Made by a program: the position numbers and the translations under genes
Notes under the pieces: model-generated
Seen by the model: the letters and a program-made list of their open reading frames with translations, nothing else
What the model was told of the DNA's origin: nothing
The model's database searches: none
Part shown: piece after piece, positions 43,866 through 54,999 of the stretch
Position numbering within the stretch: the first letter of the stretch is position 1
Layout: every line of letters begins with the position of its first letter
Source of the DNA: Nephrocerus scutellatus
Taxonomy: Eukaryota; Arthropoda; Insecta; Diptera; Pipunculidae
DNA: 64,000 nucleotides
NCBI GenBank assembly: GCA_947095585.1
Contig: OX352763.1
Span: 28,073,462-28,137,461, forward strand
Direction: 5' to 3'

Positions 43866-44165
43866 CGCTTTTGTAGGAAGGAAGCCAACATGACGATGGA
43901 TAATATCGCGGAGCCATTCATTGAATCGGATACTCAGGGTGCGTGCCGGGTTAGATGACCAAAAACAACGTGGAGATCAACAGTCTTAGCAGATTTAGAC
44001 TCCCAGAGGAAAACGTGGACACAGTTGAAATATCTAGGTGCAGTCTGTGAAGGAAAGAGAAGATTTGATGGCACCCTATGCCCCAATTGAACCATCTATT
44101 GGTCTAAGTGGGTCGGTTTCCTTCCGACAGCCACCCAATTACAGGATATGTTGATGATGAATGAA
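43866..44165 (+). mobile_element. RTE/BovB-type LINE 3' tail
   Basis: Plus-strand reading PKTTWRSTVLADLDSQRKTW, then QLKYLGAVCEGKRRFDGTLCP. This is the TWR...RKTW...W..VV..LC ending typical of RTE-group ORFs. It closes with a GATGATGAATG tail at 44151. Confidence 0.6.
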
Positions 44166-45625
44166 TGTATTATGATTATAGAATGATGAAGTAATTTTAG
44201 TACCATGGAAATACTTTAGGAAGATTTTAAGATGTTATAGTCTGTGTTCTGCATAAAGATTCTCCTATCTTATCTATCGAAATAGACGGAAAATAAATAA
44301 AAACACATATTCAAGGTCTTTTTAATTTATTATTATAATCGGTTAAATACCATATGCTTTATAGAATACTCTCTCTCCCTGTGTGTCTTTCCAAGAATTC
44401 AAAACAAAACCGTAATACGTATTGTAAATTAAACAAACAAAGGCAACTTGGCAGTCTTATTTTACTCAGATTATTTTCTATCTAATGCTGCTTAAGGTAC
44501 AGTTAGCTGACCTGCTAACATCTTATCATTATCTTACTCTCTTGAGCTCTCTGCATTCAAAATCCATTAATTAATTATCTTGGCAAATAACCTTAATTTT
44601 TCGGACTCAGGCCGAAACAGAGCCGGAACATTTTTTTTCGGGAAAAATTAGTCATGACTTTTATCGTTTAATGCTGCTTGTTAATTAATCTAAAAAAAAT
44701 TAATATCTTTTCAAGTTTTTCTATCCAGCGGATTGAAGTATCTGCCTTCGTACTTATCAATAACAAAAAACATTACTTATTATCTTTTTACTGTTGGTAA
44801 ATAAATAAAAACACATTGAAGAAATGTGAAAAAAGAAAACCAGTAGCTAAGGAAAAGTGCAAACACGTACGTTCGGCCGTACGTACATACTCGCATTTGT
44901 GTACACAGATTGCATCCATGTGTGCTCGCTGCCGGATAAATTGCGCGTGATAACTGTACGCGATCTGCCAATGTTTGCTGTTTAGCATTAGAGCTGCTCC
45001 CTCCATTCATGATGCGTGTTTAAGGTTTGTGTGAGATAAAAATGCAGAGTTATTTCAAATCTACCATTCAGAAATGATGATTGTACAACATATCCCTTTT
45101 CTGTTCCCCTATAGCCTAGACCCCTTAGACTATATATACGAGTATCTATTTAAAACTAAGTGCACCGGAATGTAAACGTGCAAAATTAGAAAGATATTTT
45201 AATCGGATATTCGTGATTTTTAATACAAGACGTGAGCTGAGTTGTTGCATTTGGATTTTCTTTCTTAGTCGTTCTTTTCAAAGAAGAATTTCTTTTATTG
45301 AGGTACATGAAATATTTTCTTTTAAAGGGAATCATCGCTTTCTATTAACGAGACGGGCTTATCTAATCGTTCACGCAGACACTAAATCTGCCAAAAATTG
45401 GCTTACCAAGTCGAAAGGTCCAACTGTTTTGAATTCGTAAATAAGTGACATACTCGTATTGTTCCTACACGATTGTGCAATCCGCCCATTATAGGAATAA
45501 ACGGGTTCCTCATTTGTATTATTTAATTTAATTTCAATTATCTTATAACGAAAAGATTTCTTAAATTTATTTCAAAGTTTGTAATTAACTGCAGTTGTAG
45601 CTAATGCCAATATGTTATCATTCAT
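44166..45625. other. Gene-free intronic stretch
   Basis: No supported gene, RNA or transposon end was recognised. Confidence 0.4.
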
Positions 45626-45627
45626 TT

Positions 45628-45715
45628 CCATTTGTGTCCAAAAATATACATGCACAACACAAATGGTCGCGAGAAGCTGGGCCTTGGACCGAAACGGTCT
45701 GTCGCGCCGAATATA
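45628..45715 (+). mobile_element. SINE 3' half (S5)
   Basis: CATTTGTGTCCAAAAATATA, CATGCACAACACAAATGGTC, GCGAGAAGCTGGGCCTTGG and GGTCTGTCGCGCCGAATATA match the S1, S3, S4 and S2 bodies. The tRNA head is missing. Confidence 0.65.
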
Positions 45716-45970
45716 TACAACGTACAGCCAAGTAATCGAGTGAAATCTCATTCTCCTTCGTAGACTTTTCGTGTGAGCCAGCCCCAGACATTTTCTTTAA
45801 TATTAAGGTCTGGCGAATATGGTGGCCATTGTAAAAGTTCAACATTTTTAGTGGCAACAAACGATTTAAAAATTCAAGCGGTGTATATAGGAGCATTGTG
45901 GTTTTGAAATATGAGTGGTCCAAAGAGATCGTGGGTTTTCAGAGAATCTGATTCCAACACAGCTTCGTAG
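45716..45970 (-). mobile_element. Tc1-type transposase C-terminal fragment
   Basis: Minus-strand reading NHNAPIYTA, then WPPYSPDLNIKENVWGWLTRKVYEGE. This is the YSPDLNP-ENxWG block of Tc1 transposases, with one stop before it. The catalytic core upstream is missing. Confidence 0.7.
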
Positions 45971-46012
45971 CTGTTTCCTGTCATTTTTGAGGTTTGTACC
46001 GATAAATCTTTC

Positions 46013-46430
46013 TTATTCCGCGGAGGAGCATAGGTCTTCTACAAACGCCCGCCAACGAACTCGTTTTATCGCCTGAGGTTTCAAGAGACGCCACTCTGTC
46101 CCCAGGGATCTTGCTTCCTCTTCTATTGTCCTTTTCCTTGTCTTGCTAGTACGGCCAACTCGGCGGCTTTTTTGTGGATTCCAGTCGAGCGCTAGTTTCG
46201 TTCGCCAATCCATCTCCATTTTCGTCGTCTAATGGTGATCGCGATTGCTTCCCACTGCGTTACTCTTCACGTGTCTTGATTGGTGATAATGTCCCCAGCC
46301 ATCTTATTCTCAGTATCCGCCTTAAGCACTTGTTGACGAAAACTTGGAGGCGCGTCGCAATTCACTGTGACTTTCCACGTTTTGCTTAAAAACTCAACGC
46401 TCTCTTTTCCAAACTCAAGTCTCTTTTTCA
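46013..46430 (-). mobile_element. RTE/BovB-type LINE C-terminus
   Basis: Minus-strand readings include KTWKVTVNCD and KMAGDIITNQDTEE. A 68-codon frame follows: TKLALDWNPQKSRRVGRTSK, TIEEEARSLGTEWRLLK and RVRWRAFVEDLCSSAE. A distinct subfamily from the neighbour at 46535. Confidence 0.65.
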
Positions 46431-46534
46431 AATCAACGAAAATCAGTTTTTGCACAGGTGTATGATGGTATGGACAAAGAGTTTCTCCATGCAGTACATT
46501 AGAAATTTTATGTCTGGTAACAGCAGGATTCTCT

Positions 46535-47330
46535 TCGCTCGTGAGAGCTAGGTGTCCTGCCCACCGGAACCTGCCGAGCTTAATTTTTTTCACGATGTCC
46601 ATATCGCGGTAACGCTCGTAGATCTCATCATTATAGAGTCTCCGGAATCGTCCTTACTCGCATACGGCCCAACAAACCCCATAAGACTTTTCTTTCGAAC
46701 GCGGCTAAGATGTCAGATTGCTTTTTGCTAAGCACCCAAGTCTCGGATCCATATGTAAGTACTGGTATGACCATTGTCTTATATACCAGCAGTTTGGATG
46801 TTATGGTTAAGTTCCTTGATTTGAAGAGTCTTGACAGACTATAGTAGGCTTTGTTGGCTTTAAGGAACCGTGTGCGTATTTCTGATTCCATGCTGTTATC
46901 GGCTGCTACAGTTGAACCGAGATAGTTAAAGGATTGCACTACTTCAAATTCCCCCTCCACTATTTTAATTGCTGGACTAATGTTGGATCTTCTGCTCACA
47001 GACGTGGCCACCATGTACTTTGTTTTGCTCTCATTTATGTGCAACCCCAGATTTAGTGCCGCCTGCTCGATCTGGATGAAAGCTTCCTGTACAGCTCTTC
47101 GGTTTCTACCAACGATGTCAATATCGTATGCGTAAGCCAGTATCTGAATGGGCTTATAGACGATTGTTCCTCTCACCGTTACGTCAGAGTCTCGGATTAC
47201 TTTCTCCAACGACAGGTTGAAGAGGACGCATGCCAGTCCATCTCCTTGCCGGAGCCCGTGATAGATGTTGAATGGGCTTGATAGTGATCCGTATAATTTT
47301 ACTTGGCTTATAACATTGGTCATGGATCAT
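46535..47330 (-). mobile_element. RTE-like LINE reverse transcriptase with altered active site
   Basis: A 230-codon frame (47323-46631) covers the RT palm and thumb: SSPFNIYHGLRQGDGLACVL, then QILAYAYDIDIVGRNRRAVQ where the catalytic YADD reads YAYD. Next come INESKTKYMV, VVQSFNYLGSTV, NSMESEIRTRFLKANKAYYS and VIPVLTYGSETWVLSKKQSD. After a frame shift comes EIYERYRDMDIVKKIKLGRFRWAGHL (46620-46540). The endonuclease and RT N-terminus are missing. The altered motif and truncation mean it is inactive. Confidence 0.85.
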
Positions 47331-49400
47331 GGTTAACCTACATAGTCTTGTCAATATGGTGTAGTGAGTTTTAAAACTCTATTCCACATTTTTCCATTCA
47401 CAAAGTAGATAGATAAAGAAAAATTGGCCAATATCTGCTTTGAACCCCATCCTGTAGAATAGGTTATACCCTAACTGTATTCCATATTAATGCCTCACCG
47501 ACCTACTGACGTTTCGAGTATAATACGGGTTCAGTGCAAATGGATAAAAAAAGGAACCTAAATAAAATGTTTGTGTTCCGCATCAACCAGCAGTGGCCGA
47601 GGTAATTGACCACATTCACCCGATTTAGACTGCATGTGACTAACTAACAATTTGTGAACAGTGAACCATTAAAACGGGATTAAGTTGTTTGTTGCGCACG
47701 GTTGAATGAACGATGCATAACGAATGCAAAGTTACTGACAAAAACAAATCGAATTTCAATTCTTTAGAGAATATAGGGGCAAGTATCTATCAAGGTGCCA
47801 CGATACACGATACATTTGGGGGCAAACCAAAATCCACTTATTTGCTGTCTTGCTTTTAGGTGTTCTTGCTCTTATTCATCTGAAGTTTATGTGTTTTCCT
47901 TTAATGTCTAAATACTGTGTTTCGTTTATTTTCAACAAACAAGTACTTAATTGTATTAAATAAACGCACAATATAAGACAGAAATTGTGTCTGAAATTTA
48001 AAATTTTTACTCGAAGGTAGGTTGACTCTTAAACGAGAGTTACAAAACTACAAAATGAAATGAGAAACTTTAATAATAATCCATAAACGATTGAAATATA
48101 GAAACAGCCGACAGAGGTCTAGCGGTGTGGTCTTAACAGATACAAAATGAATGGTTTGTGTAATGCGTAGTGATGTTAGGATAAGTAGCGCGTAAAACTG
48201 TACCCTCCCTCCCACACAAGAAGCTCAAAAACAGGAACAGTTGAACTGTTGTTCCAATCGAAATTATAACCAAGCGGCTTGACTTTTCGCCAAACTGTTT
48301 CTTAAACACAAATGACAGAATACGCAAAGAAGGAAGCAGAACAAAGAAAGACACAAGCAAAACGGCCAAACAAACAGTAAACAAAATGTAAAACTAAGAT
48401 AAAAATAAAAACTACAATTACGCTGGTTAATTAAATGTGGTTTTTGTTGAGGTTCAACAAACCCGAAATTGGACCATTTGCTGTTGGCACAAATGGAATG
48501 TGCCTGTTTGAAACTTTTATTATACACTTTGGCTTTGAAGAAATTCCATGGGACCATAATAATTAAAGATTACAGAAGTCGGGGAGTCAAAAAAATATTC
48601 AGCAAATATTGAAAGGAATTTGATTGTTCGTTTTGGTTCAGAGTCCATTTAATGTTTGGCTGAGTGTAGGAAGAGAGAACTGCGTTGTCATTCGGTTGAC
48701 AATCATTTGTTTTGTGCCTAAGTACTTGGGCGTCAAATTTGTTTACTAATATATTGAAGACATGACTGATATGGGGCAACTCTAATTAAAAACAATTGTA
48801 GTTAATATTAAACAAATGAGAAATTTGCATTTTTTAAAGTACAATAAAGAACTGGTATGTCTGGTGCGTATTCAGCATGAAAAAAATTGCGACAAAGAGC
48901 GTTGGTAGTTAAGGAAATACCTTAACTATTGTATTGAGCTATCGATTGTAGCAGCCGATAACAGTAGGAACCAAAAATGCTCACACGCTTTAAGTCAACA
49001 ATGCTGCATACTATTATGTATAGTCTGCTAACAGATATGCTTCAGAACTGTATTTTTCCTCAGAATGAGCAGAAAATATTGTTCCCAATTGGCAGACATA
49101 TAAGATCAGGCATGTAGTCCAATGATTTATCTCCACCCCAAGGATGGATGATGATGATGATGTCTTTGGATGCAGAGTCTCAGTACCATAGTGTCCAAAT
49201 AGTCATTGCTGAACTCCATCGAACGGAATGTGTGCCTAATAGTAACAGAAAGTATAATACTCCCAGTTGCTGTTTGACGTCTTGCAATACCAATTTAAGG
49301 CAATAAGAATAAACTGGGATGACTGAATGGTCACTTTGATTAATAAATGTATTGGGAAGGTGGAAATGTTCCTGTTTATCTATTGCGACTTCCATTGACT
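47331..49400. other. Gene-free intronic stretch
   Basis: AT-rich, with no recognised gene or element ends. A short (GAT)n run lies at 49147-49160. Confidence 0.4.
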
Positions 49401-49589
49401 GTTGTGGTAGGGATGGCGTAAGCCCTATCCCTACAGCACCCCTTGATATAAATAGCTCTTAAAAACTAAATGATTAGAGTGAATCAGAGAATATCATTCA
49501 GACTCTGAGATCCGCAGCTACCCACATTGATCCTTCTCTGGCAGATCGTTGAAAAAAAATGACCAGAGGTCTCCTCTCTGCACAGCATG

Positions 49590-50557
49590 TAAAGGGTTTT
49601 TCAATAGGGACGTAACAATTTTGTATTTTAATACAAACGAACCCTTAAACTTTTTTATTATCAATGTTAAAACGTCAGTCATTGTTTATATTTTTATGAT
49701 GGTGAAGTTCACTATTAATTATTAAAAACTAGTGAGTACCCGTCAAAAATGACGGAAACTTTTTTTTGTATTACTACCATTTTTCATCGGAGCACCAAAC
49801 GAACATATGATGTGAACACGAACCAAATCCAACCATAAACACACATTTTTCGTAAATATCTCGACTACAGCGCCACTTAACGGGTCAAAAAAACATACAC
49901 TTATCGGAGCACTAAACAAACACAAGGTGTTAATATTAACCAAATCCATCCATAAAAACACATTTTCGTAAATATTTCGACTACAGCACCACCTAACGGG
50001 TCCAAAAAAACATAAAGTTATCGGAACACCAAACGATCATATGGTGTAAATATGGCTTTGATACGTATAGTGACTTAGGCGGGATGAGGCGACATAAAAG
50101 CGTTATATCCAATCAGACAAACAAACAGACTACGGCAATTATGTTATTTGGCGATTATGACCGAAATTCTGAGTCAGTGGTCACAACTTTACTTACCCCA
50201 ATTTTCGATCGTAATAATCGTCCCTGCAGACAGGCTGTGCGTGCTATAGTGGATAAATTCGACTCAATATATTCTCTATTGAATGTTCCTGTGTCAGTGA
50301 GACAATACACCAGTCGAAGTCAAGCAAATATCACAATCGTAAGTGCTTCAGTTTAAAATGCGTCCAATCAGTCGATTCCATGCCGTTCGTTCAGAGGAAT
50401 TGAGAATTGGAACTTTTTCGTAAATATCTTGGCGTACTCTCTTACAAGTTTAAAATTACTCAAGAACTGAAAACTCTTGATCATTTATTGAAGTGCCGAA
50501 AATTCTCCGATTGGGCTCTGCAAAAGTTATGTTATGCCCTTATTGAAAAACCCTTTA
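49590..50557 (+). mobile_element. Tc1/mariner-type element, copy 2, inserted in the LINE
   Basis: The ends are TAAAGGGTTTTTCAATAGGG and (reverse complement) TAAAGGGTTTTTCAATAAGG, each with the TA dinucleotide as target site. Transposase relics on the plus strand read VRAIVDKFDSIYSLLNVPVSV, then FRKYLGVLSYKFKITQELKT and CRKFSDWALQKLCY, ending at the TIR. Only the DNA-binding half remains; the catalytic domain is deleted. A satellite array (49733-50130) lies inside. Confidence 0.78.
49733..50130 (+). repeat. Satellite array of about 110-120-bp units
   Basis: Unit starts ATCGGAGCACCAAACG (49785), ATCGGAGCACTAAAC (49906) and ATCGGAACACCAAACG (50018) share CCATAAA-ACACATTTTCGT, AAATAT-TCGACTACAGC and ACCTAACGGGTC. 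The left edge has a CCGTCAAAAATGACGG hairpin. The last unit continues GGGATGAGGCGACATAAAA, as at 2130-2190. Confidence 0.7.
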
Positions 50558-51060
50558 GTTGTCTTCCTCTTCCAGCCCTAATATTCTTAGGTGTCCTCTC
50601 ATGTTAATTTATTAACATTTTCTGATTCTTACATTACTTCTGTTTAACGCAGATTCCAAAATTTCTTTCGTCTGCCGTACGCAAGGGAGATTTTTCGTCT
50701 TAAGGCTGTTTCTTTCATTCTCTCTCTCTCTCTTCTCGCATTATGCCGTATCCTATACCAGAATGGTTCTGGTCGTACTAGTGGAGTTTCTGCTCGCTTG
50801 TTCCGGTGTGTTACTGCCTTCTATACTGATGTGTCCCTGTACCTTGTATATACTCGTACATACCTTTTCTTGCCAAGGCTGTTTAGTTTAGCACTTCACT
50901 CTCTCACCAGCTCTGACTTCATCTATAATGAATTCAGGGCCATGCTTGGCTGGTTGTCTGACCTCCATGATGGCTATTCTCTGCCTCATTTACTTATTTT
51001 CCAGATTGAACTGAGTGGGCATAATCTGTCTGGGAAGTGAATTCACTTCCTTGACGTCCG

Positions 51061-52369
51061 TAAAGTCTCCCTACCATGATCAAACGTACCTTAAGCGGCT
51101 GACAGTCTATCGAACCTGACTGTAAATCATAATCATCAGTTGATATCAGCTTTGACTGATGCGCCTTGCGGTCAGATAAGTAGGATGGTTTGAGAGTCGT
51201 AACTTTGCTCTCCTAATTATTTGGAATGATAGTATAGACCAGGACGCCAAAAGATTGGCTTAAAATCTTAATCCGACCGAAAACAGCTAAAAAAGGTTAT
51301 AATGAATGAAATAATTACATAATTAGGTTGATACGACTGGAGTTCCACAGGGATCAATGCTTGGTCCTTTTTTATTTGTTTTAAAACAAATCCTCTAGTT
51401 TTCGTTATATTATAATAAATAAATTGAATTGCAATCTAGGTCAAGACAAAATAAAGTCTTTAAAAAAAAAAGTTAAGTTTATTGAGCATGTCTTTTCTTT
51501 GGCTGAAGTTGTCAGACAAGTGGGTTAAGTTTACCCAGAGATCAATGCAGTATCAACTTAAAAATACTTAAATTTTTTTTCTTTTCATTGACACGGATGT
51601 GGTGAACATTTTTTTTAAACATGAAATGCAATCAGCAAAGTCATCACGAACTCTTTGCAAAATGAAATGCAAAGAAACCTGCGTGATTAACGCGGCAACA
51701 AATAATAACGAAAAATGGCAAATCATTGCGGATTATAACCGCTACTTACCGCTCGTGTGGTGGTAAACTTTCACTTGGTCCTCTCTGGCGCAGACGAGAT
51801 TTCCCGTCTGTCTGATTAGTAATTCATTGTGGCGTGAATGACAAATCGTCTGTACATTGTAATTCCATATGCTGTAGGCAGTGTTGCTGAGGGAGGGGTT
51901 AATTAAGTCTATATTAGTGGATTAAGAAAAATAAAACTAAAGCACTTGCGATAAGGACGGTATCAATAAGAATCGTTGATGCGGCTTTGTGTTCAATTCA
52001 ATTGGAATTGAATGTTAATTGTTTGCTTGACCATTACTTGGACAAATAGGCAAATATAATTTATGTTATAAAAGTCATTGCAGATTAAATATTTAATTTA
52101 CTTTAATGTAGTGCCACTTGGCTTTTGGCTATTAAAATAAAATGGAAATACAATTTAAAGCAAACAAGTCGATCCACCACTACTTTTATTTTATTTTGAA
52201 AGCAAATATTTTCCCATCTGTATGCGTTACAGCGAAAAGGCATATACCACCTGAAAGGTCATTCAATAAATTGTTTTAAAATGATTATAAGAAACTGTTA
52301 ACTTCTTTGTTTGTTTTTAAGTTATTGGCTTTAAAATGGATCTTACTCATACAGCAAAAATGTTGAACT
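51061..52369. other. Gene-free intronic stretch
   Basis: A reading TGVPQGSMLGPFLFVL at 51327-51376 (RT palm-like) suggests a tiny LINE relic. Otherwise no gene is recognised. Confidence 0.4.
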
Positions 52370-52660
52370 ATGCAATTAAAGAACACTCCAAAAGGTGTGG
52401 CTACAATGAGAAAGCCGACTAGGATTATACTCTCCAGGAGTATAAACTGGTCAGATAGTGACAATATTGATGATGATGAATACGATTATGATGATACGAT
52501 CACAAACATCATTCACGACGTCATTATGGGACAATTTTACCCTTGCAGGACTAAGTATGTCACGCCTAAGGAAAATGGGTGGCATTATTTAAGCTGCAAA
52601 AAGGCTTTATGTTTTAAGTGTGTTATGTTTGCCCGCTGTGGAAAACCGAATAAAATTTAA
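52370..52660 (+). CDS. Small unidentified ORF with Cys pairs
   Basis: 96 codons from ATG to stop. There is an Asp/Tyr-rich acidic stretch (DSDNIDDDEYDYDDT) followed by WHYLSCKKALCFKCVMFARC. The Cys spacing and aromatic context are faintly like the TTF-type zinc finger of hAT/ZMYM-related transposases (…AFCFxC…). No neighbour supports a gene, and there are no clear splice sites. It may be a transposase relic or chance. Confidence 0.3.
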   Translation: MQLKNTPKGVATMRKPTRIILSRSINWSDSDNIDDDEYDYDDTITNIIHDVIMGQFYPCRTKYVTPKENGWHYLSCKKALCFKCVMFARCGKPNKI

Positions 52661-52789
52661 ATGATTGCAAAGCAAACCTTAAACTACTTAAATTCCCATT
52701 ATGACCAGAAGCTCAGGCAAAAAATACTTCAAAGTAAGATTTATTGGGTATTCCTTAAACGAATTTTAAATATTTCTCGTATTCAATTC

Positions 52790-53750
52790 CAACGCTCATG
52801 TGTCTTTCTGTCTGTCGGTGTCTTGTAATAACTTTATTAGCACACTTCGTTAAGACCGATTTTATTCAAACTATCCATACAAGTCCATCTGCGATAACAA
52901 CATTTTGTTAAAATTTGAAAGTGATCGGGCCTTCGGGCTTCGGAGGGCTACCATATAAATTGTTTAAAAAATTAACCAAATTTTCTTCAAATTCTGTACA
53001 CATATGCATCTTCGATGGCAACACTTTTTGTGATTGGGCCCCTGGGCCGAGGGGCTCCCATAAATTTTTTTTAAAATATAATATAAGTATAAAATTTTGG
53101 GACTCAGGGCCGTGGGACTCCCATATTTTTTTTAAATTAATTTCATGTAATGTCTTCCCAAAGAGTTTGAAAGCAGTCTTTTTCCAGCCTATACCTAAAA
53201 ACCGATCCGTTATCCCTGTCCTCGTACCGACATTCCTATTTTCAGCTTATGCAATAGAATCAAGAAAAATCCTCAGCCCTCAGCAGCACGGTTTTCGAAG
53301 GCAGCCACTGCTTAATCGGGCTTGTTTTGGCCGTTCCATCAAGGTCGTTTTTGACGGTTTTAAATCTAATGCTTACCATATAAACGCTGGTGTTCCACAA
53401 GGTTCTTTCTTGTCTCCTACACTCTTTCTCATTTTTAAATTGGTTCCCAAAGATTTTATTAAAACACATGTGTATTTCTGGTGGCAACACTTTCTATTCA
53501 AATTTGATATTGATCGGACCCCAGGTTTGGGTGGCTCACATAAAAAGCTGTTTTTTAAAAATTATGCCTAGTAGTGGAGTCAGATATTGCCAGACTATAT
53601 TGACTGTGTGTACTGTGTGCAGCGCTGCTTTAGGAGTTGGGCTTGTTTTTATTTTTAACCACAGAGTACGCAGAGTTTTATTTTTCAACTTTTATAGTGG
53701 AATTCAGTATACTTTTGGTTATTAGAGAGTTTAAATGAAAAATTTTGGAA
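52790..53750 (+). repeat. TAAATTCTCTA minisatellite/TIR family with a small LINE insert
   Basis: The family blocks TGTGTCTTTCTGTCTGTCGG, AAGACCGATTTTATTCAAAC and GTGATCGGGCCTTCGGGC lead in. The end GGTTATTAGAGAGTTTAAATG is at 53716. At 53180-53440 an unrelated RT-like reading (SPQQHGFRRQ, then INAGVPQGSFLSPTLF) indicates a LINE fragment inserted in the array. Confidence 0.6.
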
Positions 53751-54299
53751 TTTGAAGCACGTTTCACGGAATTCCCCAAAAGAGAAGAATTTAATACTTT
53801 TAAAAGTTAATGCTGTCTTTTGTCCCCCTACCTTTATCTAGTTTATTACAGTTAGCATATCCTTCACAATCGATCGATTGACTTCGCGAGTTTTTTTTCG
53901 GTCTTGACCCTTCAAGAAATGTTCGTTGGGACGATTAGAAGTTCATATCCACATCGTCGTGGACTTCATTTATCAACTCCTAAGCAATATACACTCGCAA
54001 CTGTTTTTGTAGAACAATTCATCAATTTAAAAACAAATTTTCCATATCTTATCTAATGCCCATATTTGGGATGAGCCAAATGATACACCAACACCATATG
54101 CAATCTCTATTGTGTTGATTCGGCGATTGTTCCTAACACTTTTTTTTTATGTTATACTCGGTTGAAGATGTGCTGGGCCGTAAGACATCTTAACGGGTAA
54201 TTTGCAAAGCCCGACTCTACTTTTAAACGCTTGCTTTCTTATTAACAAAAGTTGTGACAATTTTGAATACACAGCCCACGAAATTCGAAAAGTCCGAGT

Positions 54300-54995
54300 T
54301 TTTAAATTAAAATAACTTTGCGGGCCGTGTGTTTCTCTGTCTGTTTGTCGGGGTGTCGTGGAATCTTGCGATAAATTTTAAACCCACTTCCCGAAGCCCG
54401 ATTTTATTGAAATTTTGCACACATGCGCACAAACATCCGGATACAAGACTTTTTATTAAAATTTGGGGCCGAGGGGTGCGCATATAAATTGTTAAAAAAC
54501 TAACCCGATTGTATATACATTTTATACGCATGGATTATTTTATAAATTAGAATGGAATTTATCCGATGGACAACACTTTTTGTAAACATTTTGAAGACCT
54601 CGGGGTTGTGGGGCTCCATAAAATTGTTTAAAAAAATACCCCGATTTTCTTCAAATTTTATACACATGTGTATCTCTGATGGACAAAATTTTTTGAAAAA
54701 GTTTTTGGAGTGAACGAACGGGCTCTGAGGCCCGAGGGGTGCCCCTGTAAATTTTTAAAAAATGAGCTCGATTTTCTTCAAATTCTAAGCAAATGTGTAT
54801 CACTGATGGAAACAATTTTTTGTAAATTTTTTGGAGTGATCGAGCCCTGAGGCCCGAGGAGTGCCCATGTAAATTTCTTAAAATTAGCCCGAGGAGTGCC
54901 CATGTAAATTTCTTAAAATTAGCCCGATTTTCTTCAAACTTTAAATACATATGTAAATCCTATTAGAGATATTACATAAAAATTTTAATTTTTAT
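54300..54995 (+). repeat. TAAATTCTCTA minisatellite/TIR family copy
   Basis: Starts near GTGTGTTTCTCTGTCTGTTTG, then AACCCACTTCCCGAAGCCCG. Array units follow at 54650, 54775 and 54930 (about 125 bases apart). A 46-bp duplication (GCCCGAGGAGTGCCCATG repeated at 54886 and 54932-type spacing) is near the end. It closes CCTATTAGAGATATTACAT at 54958. Confidence 0.65.
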
Positions 54996-54999
54996 GAGT

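Larger units (their letters stand above)
49405..51060 (-). mobile_element. Second copy of the RNase H LINE, interrupted by a transposon
   Basis: 49405-49589 and 50558-51060 are the two halves of a degenerate copy of the LINE at 493-2112. Matches include CTCTGGCAGATCGTTG against 705-720, CATTACTTCTGTTTAACGCAG against 850-870, and GTGGAGTTTCTGCTCGC against 1025-1042. The halves join cleanly once 49590-50557 is removed. Confidence 0.7.

Noticed and set aside
53260..53571. 218-codon frame in the 52.9-53.6-kb array as a gene
   Set aside because: The frame is a read-through of array units plus an inserted LINE scrap; the repeated units give similar open frames elsewhere by virtue of repetition.
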